DNA of 8,448 nt, taken from assembly GCA_034679905.1 (NCBI GenBank), contig JAXDAH010000224.1, positions 1 through 8,448 of the forward strand. The letters run 5' to 3'. This DNA is from JASEFH01 sp034679905. Its GTDB lineage: Archaea; Halobacteriota; Methanomicrobia; Methanomicrobiales; JACTUA01. Position 1 is the stretch's first letter, and each line of letters starts with the position of its first letter. The position numbers and the translations under genes are program-made. Below are positions 5,764-8,448 of the stretch, in pieces. Below the pieces are notes generated by a model. That model was not told the origin of the DNA, did no database searches, and saw nothing but the letters and a program-made list of their open reading frames with translations.

Positions 5764-6843
5764 ATGAGCGCAGACGGCATAAAAGTACTCAAAAGGAAGG
5801 TTTTCGACAAGTCAAAGTGGATGCAGCTCCCCCGGGACGTGATCATCGGACACGGCGTGCTGGATCAGCTGCCGGCAGTCAGCGAGGATCTGAAACTCGG
5901 CGATTCTGCGCTCATCGTTTCCGGCAAGAGCACGATGCAGGTGGCGGGAAAAAGGGTGGAAGAACTACTGTCTGCTTCCTACGAGACCACCGTCCTCATC
6001 GCGGATGCGATCACGCCGGAGGTGATAACACAGGCGGAGTCGGATGCCGCTTCTGCAGACTTCCTGATCGGGGTTGGCGGAGGTCGCGTGATCGATATCG
6101 CCAAGATCGCCTCCTATAACCTCGATCGCCCCTTCATCAGCGTGCCGACGGCAGCCTCCCATGACGGCATCGCCTCCGCGCGAGCGTCGGTGCCGACGGC
6201 AGAGGGGGCAGCATCGCTCGAAGCCCATCCGCCCATCGCCATCGTCGCGGATACCGGCATCATCGCCTCCGCTCCGCACCGTCTGCTCGCTTCCGGGTGT
6301 GCGGACATCATATCCAACTACACGGCTGTACTGGACTGGGAACTGTCCCACCGCCTCCGGGGGGAGCCGCTCTCCGAGTATGCCATGGCGATGTCGCGGA
6401 TGACGGCGGAGATCCTGGTGAAGAATGCGGACATGATCAAGCCGCACCAGGAGGAGAGCGCCTGGATGGTCACAAAGGCGCTCGTCTCCTCCGGGGTGGC
6501 GATGAGCATCGCCGGCTCCTCACGGCCGGGGAGCGGTGGTGAGCACAAGTTCAGCCATGCCCTGGACATCCTCGCCCCAAAGCAGGGTCTCCACGGAGAG
6601 AAGTGCGGCATCGGGACGATCATCACCATGTACCTCCACGGAGGCGACTGGCGATCCATCCGCAATTCCCTGACAACGATCGGCGCGCCGACGACCCCGG
6701 CAGAGATCGGGATCGAGGATGCGGTCGCCGTCGAGGCCCTACTGGCGGCAAAGACAATCCGACCGGAGCGGTTTACCATCCTAGATATGGGAGTCACGAG
6801 AGAAGCCGCGCAGAACCTGGTGCGGATGCTGTATCGGGAGTGA
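5764..6843 (+). CDS. egsA: sn-Glycerol-1-phosphate dehydrogenase [NAD(P)+]
   Basis: This enzyme reduces dihydroxyacetone phosphate to sn-glycerol 1-phosphate, which sets the archaeal stereochemistry of membrane lipids. The 359 residues fit the family. Visible are an N-terminal nucleotide-binding half with LIGVGGGRVIDIAK (101-114), SVPTAASHDG (126-135) and, in the metal-binding half, GCADIISN (178-185, D181), GEHKFSH (259-265) and LHGEKCGIGT (276-285, H277). D181 with H261 or H265 and H277 are the likely zinc ligands. The start at 5764 is followed by FDKSKWMQLPRDVIIGH (14-30), the usual N-terminal family segment, so little or nothing is missing; the ATG at 5821 would cut into this. No Shine-Dalgarno is evident and the upstream gap is 12 bp, which suggests a leaderless message. 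UPF0179 follows after 6 bp and probably shares the transcript. Confidence 0.96.
   Translation: MSADGIKVLKRKVFDKSKWMQLPRDVIIGHGVLDQLPAVSEDLKLGDSALIVSGKSTMQVAGKRVEELLSASYETTVLIADAITPEVITQAESDAASADFLIGVGGGRVIDIAKIASYNLDRPFISVPTAASHDGIASARASVPTAEGAASLEAHPPIAIVADTGIIASAPHRLLASGCADIISNYTAVLDWELSHRLRGEPLSEYAMAMSRMTAEILVKNADMIKPHQEESAWMVTKALVSSGVAMSIAGSSRPGSGGEHKFSHALDILAPKQGLHGEKCGIGTIITMYLHGGDWRSIRNSLTTIGAPTTPAEIGIEDAVAVEALLAAKTIRPERFTILDMGVTREAAQNLVRMLYRE
5778..5786 (-). promoter_or_regulatory. Candidate TATA box of the DUF63 operon, inside the egsA coding start
   Basis: On the minus strand ACTTTTATG is centred about 31 bp before the DUF63 ATG, the mirror image of the egsA arrangement. Transcription would begin near 5756. 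The box lies within egsA codons 5-8. Confidence 0.45.
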
Positions 6844-6849
6844 GATCGA

Positions 6850-7299
6850 ATGGCGGAGGGAAAACCGAAGGTGACCGTGATCGGTGCCACGCTTGCACGG
6901 CCCGGTCTCGACTTCATCTACGAGGGAGAACTCCCCGAATGCGAGGTCTGCCGGGTGCGGAAGGCATGCCACAACCTGCAGGCGGGGAAAAAGTACCGCA
7001 TTGTGGGCATCCGGACCACGACGAAGCATGAGTGCCAGGTGCATGCCGGAGGCGCCTGCGCCATCGAGGTGGTCGAGTCGCCGATTGTCGCGCTGATCAG
7101 CGCGGACAGGGCCATCGTGAACTCCAGGATCCTCTTCGAGTTCTCCTGCAGCAATAGGGAGTGCAAGAGTTACGACCTCTGTCACCCGGAAGGGACCATC
7201 GAGGGAGAGCGATACGTGGTGGGGGAGATCCTGGGGAATGCACCCGAGGGGTGCGAGCGGGGCAGAGTGCTGAAGCTGGTGGAGCTTCGCCCTGTATGA
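6850..7299 (+). CDS. UPF0179 family cysteine-rich protein
   Basis: This 149-residue protein matches UPF0179, a euryarchaeal family without an assigned function. It opens with KVTVIGATLARPGLDFIYEG (residues 7-26), then C31-x2-C34 ... C40-H41-N42-L43 and GKKYRIVGIR (46-55). It goes on with H60, C62-x2-H65 and C70, then a second cysteine group C100, C105 and C111, and finally C135. Nine cysteines with nearby histidines in a cytosolic archaeal protein point to metal binding, either zinc or an iron-sulfur cluster. The sequence does not decide which. The ATG lies 6 bp after egsA, and GGAG (6837-6840, at the end of egsA) lies 9 nt before it, so the two are likely co-transcribed. Whether the protein takes part in lipid synthesis is unknown. 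Its end is 4 bp from the end of the opposing ADP-ribosylglycohydrolase gene. Confidence 0.9.
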   Translation: MAEGKPKVTVIGATLARPGLDFIYEGELPECEVCRVRKACHNLQAGKKYRIVGIRTTTKHECQVHAGGACAIEVVESPIVALISADRAIVNSRILFEFSCSNRECKSYDLCHPEGTIEGERYVVGEILGNAPEGCERGRVLKLVELRPV

Positions 7300-7303
7300 A
7301 CTC

Positions 7304-8191
7304 TCAAGGTCGTGAAACGGAATAGAGGTCTGCCGCGAGTTCGAGCAGCTGCTGCGCATCCTGCAGATCCTGCAGCCATGGAGAGGGTATGGCAGCGATA
7401 GTCTGTTCGGCGCCGGCAAGGGCCCCGCATATGGCCCCGACGGTATCCGCATCCCCGCCCATGTTCACCGCCGCGATGATCGCATCGGAGTACGTCTCAC
7501 TCTCCAGAAAGACGGTCGCAGCGCAATGCGTGGCCTCTACGGCATCCAGGGATGGCTGTAGAGGATACTGCCCGTAGTTCTGCATGCGCTTGAGCAACTC
7601 GGGAGCTTCGCACTGATCAAGCGCACGATCGAGAGCCTTATCTCTGGTAGCCCCCCGGCAGAGGCTGCTCACCATCTGGTTTATGAATGCAGAGCACTCT
7701 CCCGCAACGGGATCGAAGTGCGTCAGGCGGGAACACTGCAGACTCACCCCCCGCACAGCGGCAGGAGGGTAGAAGATGCCGAGTGGCGGGCCCCGCATGA
7801 CGCTGCCGTTGGAGCGGCTCTCCCCCTTCCTCTGGTGGATCAGGTATGCTGCCGTCTCGGGACCGCAACCCCGATCGATCAGATCGAGGACGGCGGATGA
7901 GGTAGGGCCGAAGAACTCCGGATGGGCACGGTAAGCGGCAACCAGCCGCCGCGCTGCATCCTCCGCACAGAATCCCCTGCAGATGACGAGGGAGCGGGCA
8001 AGGGCGATGGCCTGCAGGGTGTCGTCGGTATACCCCCCGCGGCGGATATTGTGCAATCCCCCGCCGATCATCCGGGTCACCATCTGTTCCGGAGCGGGGA
8101 GACCCTCGAGCGGTGCACCCATGGCGTCGCCGACAGCGAGCCCAATAAGGGCTCCAGCTGCATTCGTCTCCTTCAATATAAAGACCACCAT
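7304..8191 (-). CDS. ADP-ribosylglycohydrolase family protein (DraG/ARH-like)
   Basis: Members of this family hydrolyse ADP-ribose links on proteins, nucleic acids or small molecules using two magnesium ions. The binuclear metal site is intact: GLAVGDAMGAPLEG (17-30), TDDT (55-58), SNGSVMR (127-133), THFDP (157-161) and GGDADTVGAICGALAGA (245-261). At 295 residues it is about the usual single-domain length. The target cannot be told from sequence: no ADP-ribosyltransferase, nitrogenase gene or macrodomain is in the window, so it need not be the nitrogenase-regulating DraG. The start is uncertain. The ATG at 8191 gives a slightly long N-terminus, and the TTG six codons in (8176) would also fit the family. 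An AT-rich block just upstream holds TATA-like elements shared with the divergent UPF0058 gene. It is convergent with UPF0179, with only 4 bp between the stops and no T-run on either side. Confidence 0.9.
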   Translation of the reverse strand: MVVFILKETNAAGALIGLAVGDAMGAPLEGLPAPEQMVTRMIGGGLHNIRRGGYTDDTLQAIALARSLVICRGFCAEDAARRLVAAYRAHPEFFGPTSSAVLDLIDRGCGPETAAYLIHQRKGESRSNGSVMRGPPLGIFYPPAAVRGVSLQCSRLTHFDPVAGECSAFINQMVSSLCRGATRDKALDRALDQCEAPELLKRMQNYGQYPLQPSLDAVEATHCAATVFLESETYSDAIIAAVNMGGDADTVGAICGALAGAEQTIAAIPSPWLQDLQDAQQLLELAADLYSVSRP

Positions 8192-8192
8192 A

Positions 8193-8202
8193 AAATTATA
8201 TG
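8193..8202 (+). promoter_or_regulatory. Candidate TATA box for UPF0058 in the divergent promoter region
   Basis: AAATTATATG is centred near 8198; a start about 26 bp further on would put transcription near 8224. That leaves a leader of about 18 nt holding the GGTGAT at 8233-8238. The opposite strand also reads as a weak TATA (CATATAATTT), but it is too close to the ATG at 8191 for that gene; CTATTTTTCC (minus, 8209-8218) would suit it better. Confidence 0.45.
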
Positions 8203-8232
8203 TAGGAAGGAAAAATAGTAATGTTTAAGAAA

Positions 8233-8238
8233 GGTGAT
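8233..8238 (+). promoter_or_regulatory. Ribosome-binding site that favours a GTG start
   Basis: GGTGAT matches the anti-Shine-Dalgarno of archaeal 16S rRNA. The GGTG core ends 5 nt before the GTG at 8242, a good spacing, whereas the in-frame ATG at 8221 lies upstream of it and has only a weak purine run before it. Confidence 0.55.
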
Positions 8239-8241
8239 GAT

Positions 8242-8448
8242 GTGCAAAAAGAGGAACTGCTTCATCTACACATGCTGCTTGTACATATCAAGAAGTACTA
8301 TGAAAGCGTCAGCGGGGAGGAGGTTATGACCGGTAAGTACGACTCCCTAGCGATCTCTCCCGTGCACATTCACAAAAATAAGATCCTGCACAAGAAGGCC
8401 ATCCTCACGCTGGGCGATGAACTCGTGCAGCACATCAATATGCACCAG
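8242..8448 (+). CDS. UPF0058 family protein, 3' partial
   Basis: The first 69 residues of a small archaeal UPF0058 protein are present; the window ends before the stop. From the GTG the protein opens with QKEELLHLHMLLVHIKKYYE (residues 2-21), the usual family N-terminus, followed by the conserved ISPVHIHKNK (38-47) and a helical stretch (KKAILTLGDEL, 51-61). The family consists of short, largely helical proteins of unknown function. Several histidines (8, 10, 15, 42, 44, 50) are typical of it. An in-frame ATG at 8221 would add seven residues with no family counterpart and would lie at or before the predicted transcription start, so GTG is preferred. It is divergent from the ADP-ribosylglycohydrolase gene, with about 50 bp between the starts. 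Confidence 0.85.
   Translation, partial: MQKEELLHLHMLLVHIKKYYESVSGEEVMTGKYDSLAISPVHIHKNKILHKKAILTLGDELVQHINMHQ

Noticed and set aside
1..8448. CRISPR array, insertion sequence or attachment site
   Set aside because: No regularly spaced repeats, no transposase or integrase motifs, and no terminal inverted repeats with target duplications were seen on reading through.

Overview
The window looks like a piece of a methanogenic euryarchaeon, most likely Methanomicrobiales or a close relative; the exact lineage is inference. The evidence is the gene content: sn-glycerol-1-phosphate dehydrogenase (the archaeal lipid marker enzyme), a prolyl-tRNA synthetase of the archaeal/eukaryotic type, and the mainly archaeal families DUF63, UPF0179 and UPF0058. 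G+C is moderately high, starts are a mix of Shine-Dalgarno-led and apparently leaderless, and TATA-like boxes sit where an archaeal promoter should be.

Left part (1-2903), loosely packed and accessory in character: endonuclease V (5' end cut by the window edge), a gap of about 470 bp, a small double zinc-ribbon protein of unknown role followed by a perfect 10-bp hairpin, a small stand-alone HNH nuclease-like protein, and then about 680 bp without a convincing gene. That last stretch holds several hairpins and one very G-rich dyad with G-quadruplex potential. Two of the three genes are DNA-cleaving families, but nothing shows that the three form one system.

Middle part (2904-7299), compact and housekeeping: a minus-strand operon DUF63 membrane protein - SpoIIM-family membrane protein - proS, coupled by an 8-bp overlap and by a stop codon that overlaps the next ribosome-binding site. 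It diverges from a plus-strand pair, egsA - UPF0179. The two divergent start codons are only 12 bp apart, so each promoter must lie inside the other gene's 5' coding region; TATA-like boxes are present at matching distances on both sides.

Right part (7300-8448): an ADP-ribosylglycohydrolase-family gene on the minus strand, convergent with UPF0179 with 4 bp between the stops, then a short AT-rich divergent promoter region and the start of a UPF0058 gene cut by the right edge. For UPF0058 a GTG start is better supported than the first in-frame ATG.

I found no CRISPR array, transposase, integrase, tRNA or rRNA gene. No clearly new defence or biosynthetic system is visible. The best leads are the double zinc-ribbon protein, the interlocked divergent promoters of the membrane-lipid gene, and the G-rich structured gap.
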